Shown here in pieces: positions 45,087-58,341 of a stretch of 64,000 nucleotides of DNA; positions within the stretch are counted from its first letter, which is position 1; each line of letters opens with the position of its first letter. The position numbers and the translations under genes were made by a program. This stretch comes from Mesaphorura yosii (lineage: Eukaryota; Arthropoda; Collembola; Poduromorpha; Tullbergiidae): assembly GCA_009869945.1 (NCBI GenBank), contig WIXG01000048.1, positions 1 through 64,000 on the forward strand. Direction: 5' to 3'. The notes under the pieces are model-generated. The model was not told where the DNA came from and did no database searches. It worked only from the letters and a program-made list of their open reading frames with translations.

Positions 45087-46325
45087 TCATTTCTGGTCAA
45101 CTTGTGACTCTAAGCTACCGACGTTGCTGCTAAGAGGATGCTTCACAACGATGTCCTCCATCCACGAGTTCCAGAATTTGTTCTCCGGCGCACCGGGTGT
45201 GAAGCGAGTTGATTTCTTCCTTCGGCCTCTGCAAACAAGACGAAGCTTGAATTTTTAATTTCTGGCTACGTACATCACAGAGAGCGCGCGGAGATTAGAA
45301 GGAATTACGGGAGAAATCCCCGAAACCGAAAGACGCGTGTTGCAGAGGGCTCAAGTTGCCCCGCTAAGGTTAACATCGGATGCAGGCGGGGATGAATTCG
45401 CTTTCAAGCTGTAATGACTGTTTTGCAAGACTTATTCATTTGCTATCTCGGGCTCGGATGTATGGGCTCTCCGATTGACGTAATTCGTGCCATGCTTTCG
45501 TGGGATGGATGCATTATGTCGCCGGTCTCGAATTTCGGATGCGTAAAAGTGTTTCAACTTCACTGTTCTCGTAAACAATGACCAAAAGGCTTTTTAAGTA
45601 AAAGTCCACTGATTTTGATTTTCATTGGAAAAAGGCAGAAAGTAATTAAAGCGGAAAAAAGTTTGTCTTCGAGTTGACTCACACACTGCTTCCCACGATC
45701 GGGGATGCGTGGTGTGGTGAGGTGCGTGGCAGAGAGATAGAAACGACGTTATAATCAATTAAAGACCACGGTCCCTTGTCGCCACTATCTTCTTTCAATT
45801 ATAAAACAAAAGCAAACAGGAAAGGGAGCAAGAAAGCGGCCAAGCTACACTAAAACGTTGTTTGTCCATTTTACGCACGTATGCTCGGAAAGCAGAGGAA
45901 GACAGTGCAGATTGTCATTTGCAATTGCAATGCGTCTGATGGAGAAAGAAGCGATGCATAATTTATCAACTTACAGTTTGTCAAAGTCGATGAGACTGTA
46001 GCCAGCCCCGTTCTCTTTGAATCGTCCCCAGTCGTGGAGCCTGTGATGACCATATTTCTGTAGCGCCAACAGTGTCTCCAGTTCAGCTATCCTTTGATCT
46101 GATTGTCTTTTCTGCCTCCGACTATCAATTTTAAAAGCAAATTCGTCGATTAGAACACCGTTTGACAAATGTGCTCTCAATCTCGCTGTCAGCATGCGTT
46201 GATCATGAGAAAATCGAACTACCGATGGTATGAAAAGAGATGGACACTTACACAAGCGTGGGTCTGGATGACACGAGTGTCACGGTCAGCAGAAGGACCA
46301 AGCTGAGCACCAAGACGTGCTTCAT
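45087..46325 (-). CDS. neuropeptide precursor, parathyroid-hormone-like (iPTH family) candidate (3 exons)
   Basis: Exons: 46325-46252, 46121-45975 and 45228-45087; phases 2 and 2 agree and give 120 residues. Exon 1 is a signal peptide (MKHVLVLSLVLLLTVTLVSS). Exon 2 carries RRQKR, then a peptide starting QSDQRIAELETLLALQKYGH and ending GYSLIDFDKL. Exon 3 opens with GRRKK: glycine for C-terminal amidation followed by a basic cleavage site. The predicted product is a 44-residue amide, possibly with N-terminal pyroglutamate; the C-terminal remainder (about 46 residues) has no Cys. The xAELETLLAL helix and the ...G-Y-x-x-I-D-x-x-K-[IL]-GRR end resemble, from memory, the insect PTH-like peptides, ligands of class-B receptors. 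Exon 2 could instead begin at 46181, adding 20 residues; the chosen acceptor has a good branch-point-like CTAAT about 35 bases upstream. ATTAAA on the minus strand at 45024-45029 may end the transcript. Confidence 0.75.
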
Positions 46326-49300
46326 GGTTGATGACTACGAGTATTTCCTGTTGTTCCAAAGGAGGTCGCCCGAAGAATTCAAAAACAAACGGTTGAATGA
46401 GTCTTTTATCAGAAAGTTATGCACAGAGATAATTTGAGAGGTCGTGTGCGAAGTGTCAAGCGATAATTTCGATGCACCTTTCGCGATAACAGAGCGAAGA
46501 GATGTGTAGAAGAGTGTAGGTTAAGATTTCGCAACTTGCAAATGTAAGAAACACTTTTTCTGTGAAACGTGTATTTTCCTCCTTCCTGGTCTAGAAAATG
46601 TCAATATTTTGTGGTTTCACGTTGCTCAAGTGTAAGGTAAATGTAAAATCTTGATTTATGCAACTGATAAGCGTGGTGTTTGAGCTCGAGGTTAGAAATT
46701 GTGCTGGATTCTGTCTCGGTTAGTTGCCAGTGACTGACTGTGGTCGTTTCTGGACAATACTTCATGCTTATATAGACTCACTCCACAATTTCATCATGCC
46801 AATTAAATGCGGTGTCTCAACTTGCCCCGCCGTCGCATCATACCCATTTCTAGTTTGCTCCCATGCCCGTGAACTCCTTACATCAAGGCGATTACACACC
46901 CCTGCCCGCTTTCAGCAGTATTCCCATAATGCTAAACATACACGCAGAGCATTTGGCAAGTCACTACGCGAGTAGCTGAAACGTTATAATTCGGACTGAT
47001 TGACTCATTCGCAAAAATGAGCAGTCACAAGTTTCATTTTTTGCAGTCTACTACTATTTTTCCAAACACACTCATTCATCGCCCCGCTCTTCACACATGC
47101 CACTGCCACTACTCACAAGCTATATTTACACTGTACACATTCTCGTTCTCGTATCCATTATATAATTACCGTAGCGTGCATATAATTAGAGATTGCAAAT
47201 AACGTCAAGTATGTGGCATACCAACGTTTTGCGCATCCACTTGTCCAAGTCGTCGTCCTGCTCTGAAACTTCTGGTATGGAATGAATCTGCAATTTCGCG
47301 CATCACGTGCGACCCGAGCCCAATAACCGCAACAAAGTTCAGAGAGTCCAAGCGCAATTTCATCGCGAGAAAGATCGTCATCTCGCCATTCATTCAAGAA
47401 TTCAGCGCTGAGCTCGCCTTCCAACCTTACTCATTTACTCATTACTTCCTAGAAATCGCCCAAAGAAACTGCCTTGAACCCGGGAAAGTGCTTCGACTTT
47501 GACTGCAAAATTCCTCTGCAACGTTTTTGGGTAAATCATAATTACCAATTAAGGTGTTGTTGTTCGCGTCAAGCATTTCCCACTTGTCTGCAAAATTTAA
47601 CCGCCTTAAGCGTGATTCGGTTGAAGTACCAAAAGCTGAAGTTGTAAAAATACTTTTACGATGATTTTTTGACGTCCGTAGTTTAGCGAGCTGCAGATTG
47701 GTGTTATGAATGAAATTCAGTGTCAATGCCAGCGCTTGCTCAGCTCAAAGTCTCTCATTCCCGTCTGATCGTGAGACGAATGTTTGCTTTAGCGTAGAGG
47801 AGCAGAAGCAAGATTGAACTTGTTCGTCAGCCATTCGTTATTTTGATCTTGCTCAAATTGACTTGTGTTGGCTCAGGGTTATACATAGTGCAAAATATTG
47901 CATGAAATCTCCTCGCTAGAAAAAAAATGTGTATGATTTCATTAAAGCGGTTTGACAGCCGTGGCTCTAGTCCTGAATACGTGCGTCAAGTCACGTTCCC
48001 GCCCGGATAATTCGCAAATCGTTTTCACCGGGCTTTTATACGCAAAACATGCACACTGGACATGTGCTAACAATTCAGCCGTAAACAAGTACTAGCAGGC
48101 AACCGCTTGAAAATTCGCGAACTCGCATGTCAAACGTCAAGTGAAAGTGGGCCGAAATAAAATCTTAATGATGAAATGTTGCATTCAGGATCCAAAATCC
48201 GGGGGCTGTTCTTATTTCTCAAATTGGATTTATTTATGTGGACGCAATTCCGAATAAACCTACGTGCACGCGTCGTTGTCGGGTTCTCTTACTCAAATGT
48301 AAATATTGCATCAGGATGGTTATGTCATCAACATAATATTGTGATATGAAACTGATGTCCGAATTTCGAGTAGGGTTTTCCATCCAGCAGGAGAGATAAG
48401 CGGTCGTAGTGCGCAATTCGTGCCATACAATTGAGATTTATGGAAATTTGGAGAAATGAGAATGTCACATCAAGCACGTAATTTGTTGCAAGCCTGTCGC
48501 AAAATGCCCCAACCGAACTTTGTCAAATATTCGCAAACAGCTTTCGTTGATTTTTGCAAGCTTCATGTTCCGATTCAAATCTCGGCTTCGCGTATGTCAC
48601 TTGTTAATTCCTCTTGTCGACTCTAACCCAATTATGTTTACTGACATCATATGATACAAGGCACGCATGCGCGTTTTGCAGACATGACATATACTTACAT
48701 GCATGCTTTCGTAATTCACCGTGCGACGTGCGATCGGACACCACGTCACCATCGCATTATATTATTGAAACTATACAGGTGACGGTCAGCCCGCCCGAAT
48801 TGTGAATCAGATGTCAACTCGTAAAATCGATGCTATATTGGGAAAGAGAAGTGGCAAGTACCTGCCAAGTCTATGTTTACCATTGTCGTGAGTGAATGAA
48901 AGGAAAGACGGGTGACGCTGACGCAGACGTTCTGCATTTCAACGCATGCATGCCAAATTCGTGGAAGCATGACTGCATGATTCATGATGAGGTTGATGAA
49001 ACTTCGCACCTTGAACTACCTAACGCGAGAATGGCGAGACGATGGACAGGACGGACGATAATCCTTGGAGGATTATCCCATGATCTATCAGTTCCTGATT
49101 GCTCGCACGATCACGGCACCCAACACCCATACAATGTGTGCTCGTCACCAATCAATTAACTCACGCCATGCCGTGGTGGCTGACGTCCTTGCCAGCGCTT
49201 AAACTCAGTTGTGTAAGTCCAGGATTCTCTTGGCCAGGCCAGCGAAATGAATGGAAGCATGAAATGATGATTTTACACCCTGCTTTGTATCTGCGATTTG

Positions 49301-52300
49301 CGAAATTGTGACCATGCAGCACAAGCACAATGAAGCCTTATGAGGCTTATCCACCTGTTGCCTGATGCAACAGCATTTTTACGTGGCAATTTGTGATTAG
49401 ACTGTCATGCGATGCCAAGTCAAATCTAAAGTCCACGTAAGTTTACACCAAAAAAGTCGGAGGAATTCCATACCTCAGACCTTACTCACTCAGCTTCAAA
49501 TTCCAGATTGTCCATGCTTTTGCCTTACTTTGCGCGAAGTGAAAAGACCTCGAGTTAGACTAGACAGTGACTTACTACTCACGACCGCAGGACCGTCTTG
49601 CTGATCTTCAATCTATCATAAGGATCTTGTGACCTTATCGAAATGTGATGATCAAAGCACATGTCATGTCAGTCTGAAGCAAGCAAGCGCTAAAAATAAT
49701 CACATGCTAAAAATGGAACTTGCGATACATAATTTACATAAGAAAATAAAATGATGCAACATTTGCATTTGATTTCAAGTTCATTAACATGGTTAAGAGC
49801 CGTCCTATTCCGTAATCACGTACGGAATCGTCCAGCGAATGGAGGGCTGGAACTGTGATAATTTTATGCGATAATTAAATAGCCTGGATTGTATTCTTTG
49901 TCACTGTGCCACAGTTTATACATCATCTTTGAATCGTTCACAATACTCATCGGCGTAAAGGGTAAAGCACACATTCTCGCTGATATGTTAACTGATCTTG
50001 TGAGCAAAATATAGCAGTCAATAATCATTGACATGTTATAGCGCTAACGCTCACAGAAAAACTCAGCTGAATTTGAATGATCAGGAATGGAGGTCTCGTG
50101 AGCTAATCTGCTGCGCAATATCTAACAACTCGATTGGTTATGTCAGTATCGGCGTACACGTGAGCGAGATCGGCCGCCGGTGGCCTTGTCCATTGTCAAG
50201 CGCACAGAGATTAAGGACGCTCACGCTGTCACGTTTCAGACTGCCATAATCACACAATCAGCAATGAATGTATTCATTTTGTGCTCTGTTGCGTGCTGAA
50301 AATGTGAGAGGCACAAAGTCCACTTTGGTTTACCACTACACATACTATTTTGCAAAGTTTGAGCCGTCCGTCATAAATCTTTCAAATATTCCTTTGGAGG
50401 AGATTTTGTGACAGCTCGATACTCTGAGATATAAACGCATGTGGTAATGATTTACGTCTTTGATTGGCAGTGTCCAGTTGACAGGTCCAAAAGGTTAATG
50501 GTTCGTATACGGGAGTGGGAACGAGTTGTGGCAACTATACAATGTAGCAGCGGTATCAGAATAGCTCCCTTTCGTCTGGGTTCACGACTTTGGTATGGCA
50601 AGTGGCAGGCTCCTCGAATTTACACTTTTTAAAAATGAATGACTCGGGTAATTATAGCGCCCAGTGTCAACTGTGTACCCTGAGATAAGTGGCAAATACT
50701 GCGTCTTTAAACCAAGTATTCGCCACGTTGCGCATCATCACAGGGCGTGTGGATGCCACGCATTGTCATTGTGATCCTTGTCTGCCGCAATGGTCTATGT
50801 CTGGTTTTGTATTTTCACGACATGGCAAATTACCTTGAACTTGCCCGCATTCCTCTCGTGTTGTATTAAATTACAGCCAGCGCAATTAGTTAACTCAAGC
50901 AGATGCCAAACCGAATTCCAAGACTTAGTTTATATTGCCATTTAATTCTTTTTCTCTCCCTCTGAATAAGTAAATTCATCTTCTGCGCACCACACGATCA
51001 TTTAGCATGCATTGCATGCTCCTGGGAATTCTCCATTCATTACCGGCTCAAATTCATTCGAGACCTTTGGAACTTAGGCCGATGAGTCGTGAAGTCATGA
51101 TGCTTGAGCCTGTCGTCGATGTGACGCAGAAAACAACCTTTAAAGTATGCCGTATTTGAGTTATTCGGCTATTTCCAGGCTTACTGGTACTCAGGTACGG
51201 TCGCTCCAAGTAAATGAGCAGAAAATTACTGGGCAGATCGTGATTAATCAAATTCAGCTGGGATGTATGACAATGTCCGCAATAGCGATTTTAGAACACC
51301 ACAAGACACGAATATGGCCTGGACTGGCATAGATTCATAATTGGGGCAATATGAGGACAAACTTGCAAGCACATCTTTATCTTCTTGAACCTGAGAATCC
51401 ACGTTGTGTTCGTTACGATCGTGATAGAGGTTGACTGACAAACCTATTCCCTTCCCTGTCATTATGCAAAGTTGATTCTTGGCCTAATCCCTTTCCAAGA
51501 AAGCTCTAATGTTTACTCACTTATCAACGCTTTGAGGAAGGAGAAAATGACCTGACACGTTGACATTCGTGAAGTGTCAACTCAAAACACCTCTCAACCT
51601 GCGTCTTCTCAAGCTGCTTGCACTGCAGCTTTGATTAAAGCAACACTTCACGTGATGTGCCAGACCGACAGGAAGCCGAGACTCTTTTGACAAGATTCCG
51701 AAACATAATACATAAACAAGCTGTTTGCTAAACCACTTCAACCCAGCAAAATCCAGACAGCAAATGAGAAACTGAGTAACCGAATCCGAATTCAGGGCCA
51801 CGTCGACCATGATTTTAATCGTTTGTCGTCGGCATTAATAATTTTTCTATTACCCTACGCCGGTAAACAAGGAAATGAACCTTCGACCATGACGCTTCAT
51901 TACAATAATGCCTTGTAATTCGGACACAATCAAAACAAGTCGCCTCACCAGGTTCCTTCCTCTCAGCATATTTAATGTGTGCAGTGAAAGCTTTCTTTCG
52001 GTATTGGAAATTCATTTCAACTCGAATAAATGATTCAAGGGTGGACAAACAAACAAAATAGAGGCAGCGGTAGCGCCTCGAGTTCTCGGAACGGGACGCG
52101 GGTAAAATAAGTTCCTGCTTTTGCTTCCCAATTGTTACCAAAGTCACTCACAACGGAATAAAAAGTTAAACCGAAGCCTTGCAAGAAGGTCAAACATGAA
52201 ATTGTAACTCGGTTCGACTCATTTTCCTCGTGCAAAGTGTTGGCAAAAATAAATCACAGCCTCGGCACCTGAGCTCCGGCACAGTGCTCGGAGGGGATGG

Positions 52301-53940
52301 AGAGATTGTTTATGTGAGAATTCTAATGGCTTCCGAATTTAATCACAAAATTACTTGCGCCAGGACCTTTTCATTCAAACGAAATCAAATATTTGGAAGT
52401 TTTTGCAAGCGACGGTATATCACCTCTTCAGACGCGTGCAGCATTAGCAATCGCGTCAGAATAAGAACTAATGTTAATTGAGTTTTCAACCGAAAAGCCT
52501 TAAAAATCACTTTCGGTCAATCAGAAAAAATCAGAATCAAGAATGTGAGCGGCCGAAGTTTGACTGCGATTGATTGAAGTTCAACCTATTCATTGCCTAT
52601 TGTTGGCTCTGACCTTTCGCATTACAGGTGGATAAGAATTCTGAAAGAGTTTATCCCGTGGTGGTGGATCTGTATTTTTATGCGTTGCTGGCGAGGTGAA
52701 AGTAACTTGCATAATTTCCTGGGACTTGTCACCCTTGAAATGCCAAGATCCTTCCCAATGCACAATTCCTCTAAAATTTTGTTGAAACTATTCTATATTG
52801 AGCGTTGCTGGCGGAAATATGGGCTTGTAAATGAAAAGATGCAGAAATATTGCCGAGTGACTTCTGACTTTCACTCGGTATAAAGCGGAAACAGATATCC
52901 TGAAAAATATGACTTACCCTTCTTACAAGTGCAATGCCAGAGACGCTCAGACAGGTTCTTCTAGTTAACTTGGGGGTTAATTCGAGTACGAGACGAGACC
53001 GCTTGGCCTGCAAGGCCCTTTGTCAGCTTCCGAAGTCTGTTGAGAAGTCAAAGCGAGCAAGTTTATACGGCAAGATTTGGTCAAATGGACGCTCTGAGTG
53101 AAGTGAGATTTGAAGAAAGCCAAATGCGACCTCAAACAAAGGTGGTTTCAGTTTCCGACGCTGAGCTGAACTTTCATTTCCTTTTATACCGTGGCCGGGA
53201 CGTCAACAGGTTGTGGTGACTTGTATCGAGAGAAAGTACACTACAAGACTTGACTTAGAGCCAGCGCGTGGAAGAAAGTTATACGAGTTTTATGTTATCG
53301 TTTTTCTTCATTTTGGGGTAGCTAGTTTCAGTTTCAGTCAAGACAAGACCGCTTTTGTCTACTCAGGGCGGAGATACGGACACTGCTAAGTAAAGGCTCT
53401 GCCCCTCCACCGACATTATTGAACACTTTTACGGGTCGTCAAATGCTGTAAAACTGTGTAATTTCAAACAGAGTTTGAATGAACTTTTATTACATTTTCT
53501 ATTTATCATCTCACATGCTCAAAGGCACAATGTTGGGTTTAAAAAACGCTGATAAAGTCGAACTGCGCGTCCAAACTCAGACAATTGTGGACGCATTCAA
53601 ATCTCATGTGTACAAATGCAAACTGGCCAATTTCCATAAGTTGATGATTAATCAGCGTATCAGTTGTAATTAGCATGCAGATCAACCTTGTGAACCAGTT
53701 CTATAGTATTGTTCCGGGATGTCCGGGAAATGCATTCGATCGGCCTACTTGACTATAAAATACAAACTCATGAATATTCATTAGACCGCAATCGATAAGT
53801 TCTCGAGGAAAGCGGCTATCGGGCCATGTACTTTAAGAATCTACACAGATGTTGCAAGCAACACAAAGTTATCCGACCATCCAACAACAATTTAATCAAA
53901 TACACCGTGAAGTTTTAGGCTCTGAACATAAATGAACTTC
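46326..53940. other. long spacer between the neuropeptide gene and RpS3A
   Basis: About 7.6 kb with no recognisable exon, RNA gene or transposon. The first part (46326 upward) must hold the promoter and 5' UTR of the neuropeptide gene, read leftwards. Frames such as 47442-47726, 51815-52147 and 52593-52883 were read and show no family motif. A small inverted pair of TAATCC sites lies at 49059-49075. Confidence 0.4.
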
Positions 53941-53946
53941 TTTATT
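53941..53946 (-). terminator. polyadenylation signal of RpS3A
   Basis: AATAAA on the minus strand, about 30 bases after the stop codon; a very short 3' UTR is normal for ribosomal protein genes. Confidence 0.65.
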
Positions 53947-53974
53947 CAAGTAAAAATTACAGTATCATAATGAT

Positions 53975-55398
53975 TTAAACCGATTCTTGAACAGGAGGTT
54001 CATATTGATCAGGCTTGTCAACTTTTTCTCCCAAATCTTCACCAGCTGTTGTTTTGCCTCCTCCATCTCCGTGCAAGTCCAAAAGCTTAGATAAATCAAA
54101 TCGTGGCTTTTTCAGGACTTTCACCTGGAATAGAATTCCGTAGCAATTAGTTTTCGGCTTAGTACATTTCCTTGCACCAGCGAGCTATTGCTTTTCCATT
54201 ACTCATGTCATACCTTGCGAATATACACGTCGTGCAACGGGTAAATTCCATGACAAGCCTTAGTGATGTCAGTGGCGATGGAATCCGGAATTAACATATT
54301 GACGACATCTTTCATGTCGTGAGTGGTGACTTCCTTGGTGATGATTTCCACCATCTTCTTGCGGATCGCCTTGACCTGAAATAAATTAATTTCGTTTAAA
54401 ACTCTGAATCACAACGATAGAATTGATATTCCGGATTTTTAAAATGATTCATTATTTCTGCGTAACAAATGGGAAATTTTCGAAAGCAAGGACTTTACCT
54501 GGGTGTGCTGCGCATAGCACGTCTTCTTTTTGGAAGCCTGGTCCTTGTGAGTATAGCCAATACAAAATACTCTCAACAAATAGCCATCCGTAGTCTTCAC
54601 GTCAACGTTGGCTTCAATAAGCGTCTGCCATTTCTTGACCATTGATCTCAATTTGTCGGTTGTCAAGTTCATTCCGTGAAAATTCGTCAGCACATTGTGG
54701 CCTTGGACATCTTCCGAAATTAGCTTGAACTTTCGGAACGACCTCTCGGCGTCATTCTCCTTCTGCAGGTCTGCCAATGATACCTCAAACACTCTGCCCT
54801 TCAGGCCCTCCGAAGCGATTTCTGAGACAAACACCAGTCAATTAGATTTGGGTTTACGCAGAAGGAAAATTGCAGTGGTACAGTCAACATACTCGTTCCT
54901 TGTGTACGATTGACCAAGGTTTTCCCCACTTGACGGACAGTAAAGATAGATGGTGCCTTGACGTCGTACCAATCCTTTCGGGTGAACGGGTCAATGCTGA
55001 AATTAACATAAAATGTTCATTATCCATAAATAATAGTGCAGCAACTTGACAACATTTCCAACTACAGACATAATTGAAGAAAGTATTCCAAGAAAGAATC
55101 AGTATCTTCAGTCTGGTAACTTGACCATTAAATATGGTAGGATGCATATGCAGTTTAATCGTTATCGCCAACCATGAAAGGCCGCTATTGAACGTAAGCA
55201 GCTGACTACAATCAAAAGCCTAGACTACTTTAGGCCCATTCTTATCAATCTAAACGAAGGAAAAGGGAATCAAAGGTATGGGCCTATGGCCGGCATTTTC
55301 CCGGCAAGTTACAGTTGTTAAGATATTTGCACTTACATCTTCTTCTTCGCACCCTTCTTTCCGACCTTGGACAGGCCCTTGTTCTTTCCCACTGCCAT
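53975..55398 (-). CDS. RpS3A: 40S ribosomal protein S3a (eS1), 5 coding exons
   Basis: Structural protein of the small ribosomal subunit near the mRNA exit site. Exons: 55398-55337, 54996-54893, 54821-54499, 54375-54214 and 54124-53975; all phases agree, giving 266 residues (human 264). Near-identical family blocks are seen in order: [106 protein letters not shown], and the C-terminal YEPPVQESV. The bases before the ATG contain a likely acceptor (AAATCACAG), so a 5' UTR intron is probable and the TOP-type promoter would lie further right, about 55.5-55.7 kb. The introns were searched by eye for box C/D snoRNAs and none was convincing. Confidence 0.97.
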
Positions 55399-56365
55399 AC
55401 TGCTCACTGATTTTAGAGACTGTGATTTAAATTAGAAAATACTTCACTAATTAACTGGACTAACACTCCGAAGCCCGATTGACTACTGTAGGAATACGAA
55501 TGCAAATGCACGGTCAACCGAGAACAGTGCAGTCGTCTGCCTGTACGCTACAACTCACATATTGCAGAGAGGAGCACGCCGTGTTCCTGTTTCAAAGACC
55601 CGTGCATCAAGAAGCATGGACAGCAAGAGAGAGGCCGGTTTTTGCCTTGTGTTGCCTTTGAGAGATGTGTCTATCTCTGCGAAGGTGTCGCCACAATGCG
55701 CTTCACGAGTGTCTTGCCTCGCATTGCCCCGTGCAAGCAGATGTCTCAGGCTTGAGTTCTCAGGAATTTGAGACTGGCTGACACAGCAGTCAAAATCAAA
55801 ATATTGACAACAAAAAGTGAATTAGAAGAGAACAGTTAATTGTTAGAGAATAAGTAACTTGAATTAACTGCACCTGGTTTTCAGTCAACTCTGGCCAGTA
55901 GCCTAAACTGATACTGAAAGTTAACAAGAATTGAAGATATACTTTGGTGAAATTAACTTTGGTGATAAGCGTTGTTGTTGGTCTCATTGGCTGCGGGAAC
56001 TTCGAATTGAATACTCACGTAAAGAACACTTTCTGATCTGTAAATTATTTGCTTGTAAATTACCTGGCTTCGGTTGAAAAATAGCGTAAAAAGTTGTGTG
56101 GACTTCGTCTAGCGCTCCTGAAATCCCCATATTTCAAGAATCTCTCCCGATCACTTGCTCATCATGCAGTGCAACTATCAACTACTGTGACTGACTGACT
56201 GGGCACAAACTATCGTCTAACGGAATGACAAGGGCTAATTTACCAAGAAGATGGGCAAGAATCGAACCAGGAAGACTAGATATTAGTAAATGTTAACATG
56301 TTAACACTCTGTATGATGGTTTACTGATCGAGGATTGATACCTCCTGCGTCTGGGGTTCCTGACC
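55399..56365. promoter_or_regulatory. divergent upstream region of RpS3A and TMEM185
   Basis: RpS3A is read leftwards and TMEM185 rightwards from this 970-base stretch, so both promoters should lie here, together with at least one untranslated RpS3A exon. The short frames at 55479-55771 are GC-richer than their surroundings but resemble no protein. No TATA box was assigned. Confidence 0.4.
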
Positions 56366-57785
56366 ATGAACGTTGAAAGGATGTGCCACGATTTCAATCC
56401 AAGGTACTTATTTAGTTCAGTTTGTAAATACAATGCCTGCAGGCCTGACTAACTGGTGTTCACTAACCTTTTGTTTTAATTTGCAGTAAATTTTTGGTGC
56501 ATTCGTCTTTATTTGCTTTCACAATCCTGTTCGCATTGAGATTAGATGAAACAATAGGATGGAGTTATTGGGTCGTATTTGCACCCATTTGGTTCTGGAA
56601 TTTGATGGTGCTAATTGGGTCCACGGTTGGAAGTATTGCATTTTACTTGTACCCGCATTTTAGGTAAGCTGGATGAAGTAATACAGTTATTTTCTTTCAT
56701 TCTGTCTTCGTCTATAAATATTTCAATCCATTTACAGAATCGAGAATGAAGCATACGTCCAGTATAAAGCCATGATGATTACATTAGCACTGCACTTACT
56801 TCTGCTCATGTTTGAACTGCTGGCATGTGATAATCTGGAGGCAGATCGCCATGCTTGGATCCTTGTTTTCATCCCACTAATTTTTATCTCCATCATATCA
56901 ATCGCAATCTGCATCTGGGCAGTCAAGAACGATCGCTCATTCGATGTAAGTTCAAGCTCATTACTTTGGTCACCCTGGTGGAGTTTTAATTAGTAAATTA
57001 CTTTGCTTGTTGACATTTCAGATGGAACTCTTTTGTTCTGTCAACATACTTCAATTTGTTTTTCTCGCACTGAAACTGGATCATTTTATTAATTGGGAGT
57101 GGGAAATTGTATTTGTGCCATTGTGGATACTGCTCTGCGTTTCGCTCGTCGGGGTCTTGTACAGTATTATCTTCGCGGGTATCCTCCTGCGCGCTCCGGA
57201 AATAAATGCTGAACAACGTAGGAATTCGACAAATTCTGCGATAAGCTACACGTTTCTCGTCATACCAATTTTAGTATTTCAGGTGCGCATATTTCAATCT
57301 TCAAACGCTTATAGAAGAGCGCAGGGGTGAATGAAAATGAAATTAATTGCTGGTGGGTTTCAGGTTTTACTTACGAATAAGCTGGACAACAACATCGAGA
57401 TCAAATTTATCGGAGTTGTCTCACCATTGTTCCTCACTTACACGCAACTCATTCTCATGTCATTCAACAACAGGAAGAATAACAAATGTAAGATGACTGA
57501 GACATTAATTTAACTTATGATTTGCTCGCAATTTTATCACAATTTTATTTGACAGGGTGGTTTGGAATTCGCAAGAGCTTTTGCCTGTTTTTATTCGACA
57601 TGTGTCCCTGCTTCGAGGAGTACTGTAATATTTCGTACACGACTCAGCGTAATCGTTTACCTCAGCTTCAACCAGAATCCACTCGGGATGAAGCCTCTAA
57701 CAGAAGACACACCATTAACAAGATAACCTGCAAACTTAATTCAAAACCCGTCATTCCCATTGTATCGATTGATATGCCGGATTGA
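56366..57785 (+). CDS. TMEM185A: TMEM185 family multipass membrane protein (6 coding exons)
   Basis: Conserved membrane protein of unknown biochemical function (human TMEM185A/B). Exons: 56366-56403, 56487-56663, 56738-56945, 57022-57282, 57364-57487 and 57556-57785; all phases agree, giving 345 residues (human 350). Family blocks: DFNPSKFLVHSSLFAF, GWSYWVVFAPIWFWNLMVL, ALHLLLLMFELLACD, ELFCSVNILQFVFLALKLD, VPLWILLCVSLVGVLY, NNKWWFGIRKSFC, and the very end DMPD. Six to eight hydrophobic segments are evident. The hydrophilic tail after EEYCNISY is short and poorly conserved, as in relatives. AATAAA at 58004-58009 lies about 220 bases past the stop. The start is the only ATG that leaves the conserved DFNPSK block intact. 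Confidence 0.95.
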
Positions 57786-58003
57786 ATTAGCTCCCTTTCC
57801 TACTCGTAACTACGCACCCGCACGCAATTATCGTTTGTCGTTGTATTTATCAGTTATAATAGTAAGAATATAAATAAGGACTATTACTCAATGGAATCAG
57901 AATTCGATCTGATCATATTTGAAACTTGCAAGTTGAATGTTTCGATTAATTTATAGTTTTTATCTCATCATTCTGTTTTGAGTGTTATAATTCTTATGAA
58001 GGC

Positions 58004-58009
58004 AATAAA
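58004..58009 (+). terminator. polyadenylation signal of TMEM185
   Basis: AATAAA (GGCAATAAACTG) about 220 bases after the TMEM185 stop codon and about 330 bases before the next gene on the same strand. Confidence 0.5.
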
Positions 58010-58341
58010 CTGACCTCTGATATTAATTTAATGACTGGTTGACTCAATTTCCCAGAATTTCTGATTAAGCAGCATCGAACCTTCTCCTTTTCTTCAAGCC
58101 TGTCGCATATGCACTTGCGAACATCCTTTTATGTCGTCACTCAACGAAAAAGCCGCGAGTCAAATGTGCGGGGCAACAAAGTCAAAATTTTACTGGAATT
58201 ATTGAGTGCTTGCTTCTAGCTGTAATCTAAGATTTATGTGCCGGTGTTTTTAGCAAATCAAATTCTAGTATCGTCCAAATTTGTGTTGGTAATTTCCTGT
58301 TTTTGAAAGCCTACCAAGTTCAAAATCCCAAATACTTCAAG

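Noticed and set aside
54125-55336. Possible box C/D snoRNA in RpS3A introns, as vertebrate RPS3A hosts one
   Set aside because: The introns were read on the sense strand; no convincing TGATGA box paired with CTGA and terminal stem was found.
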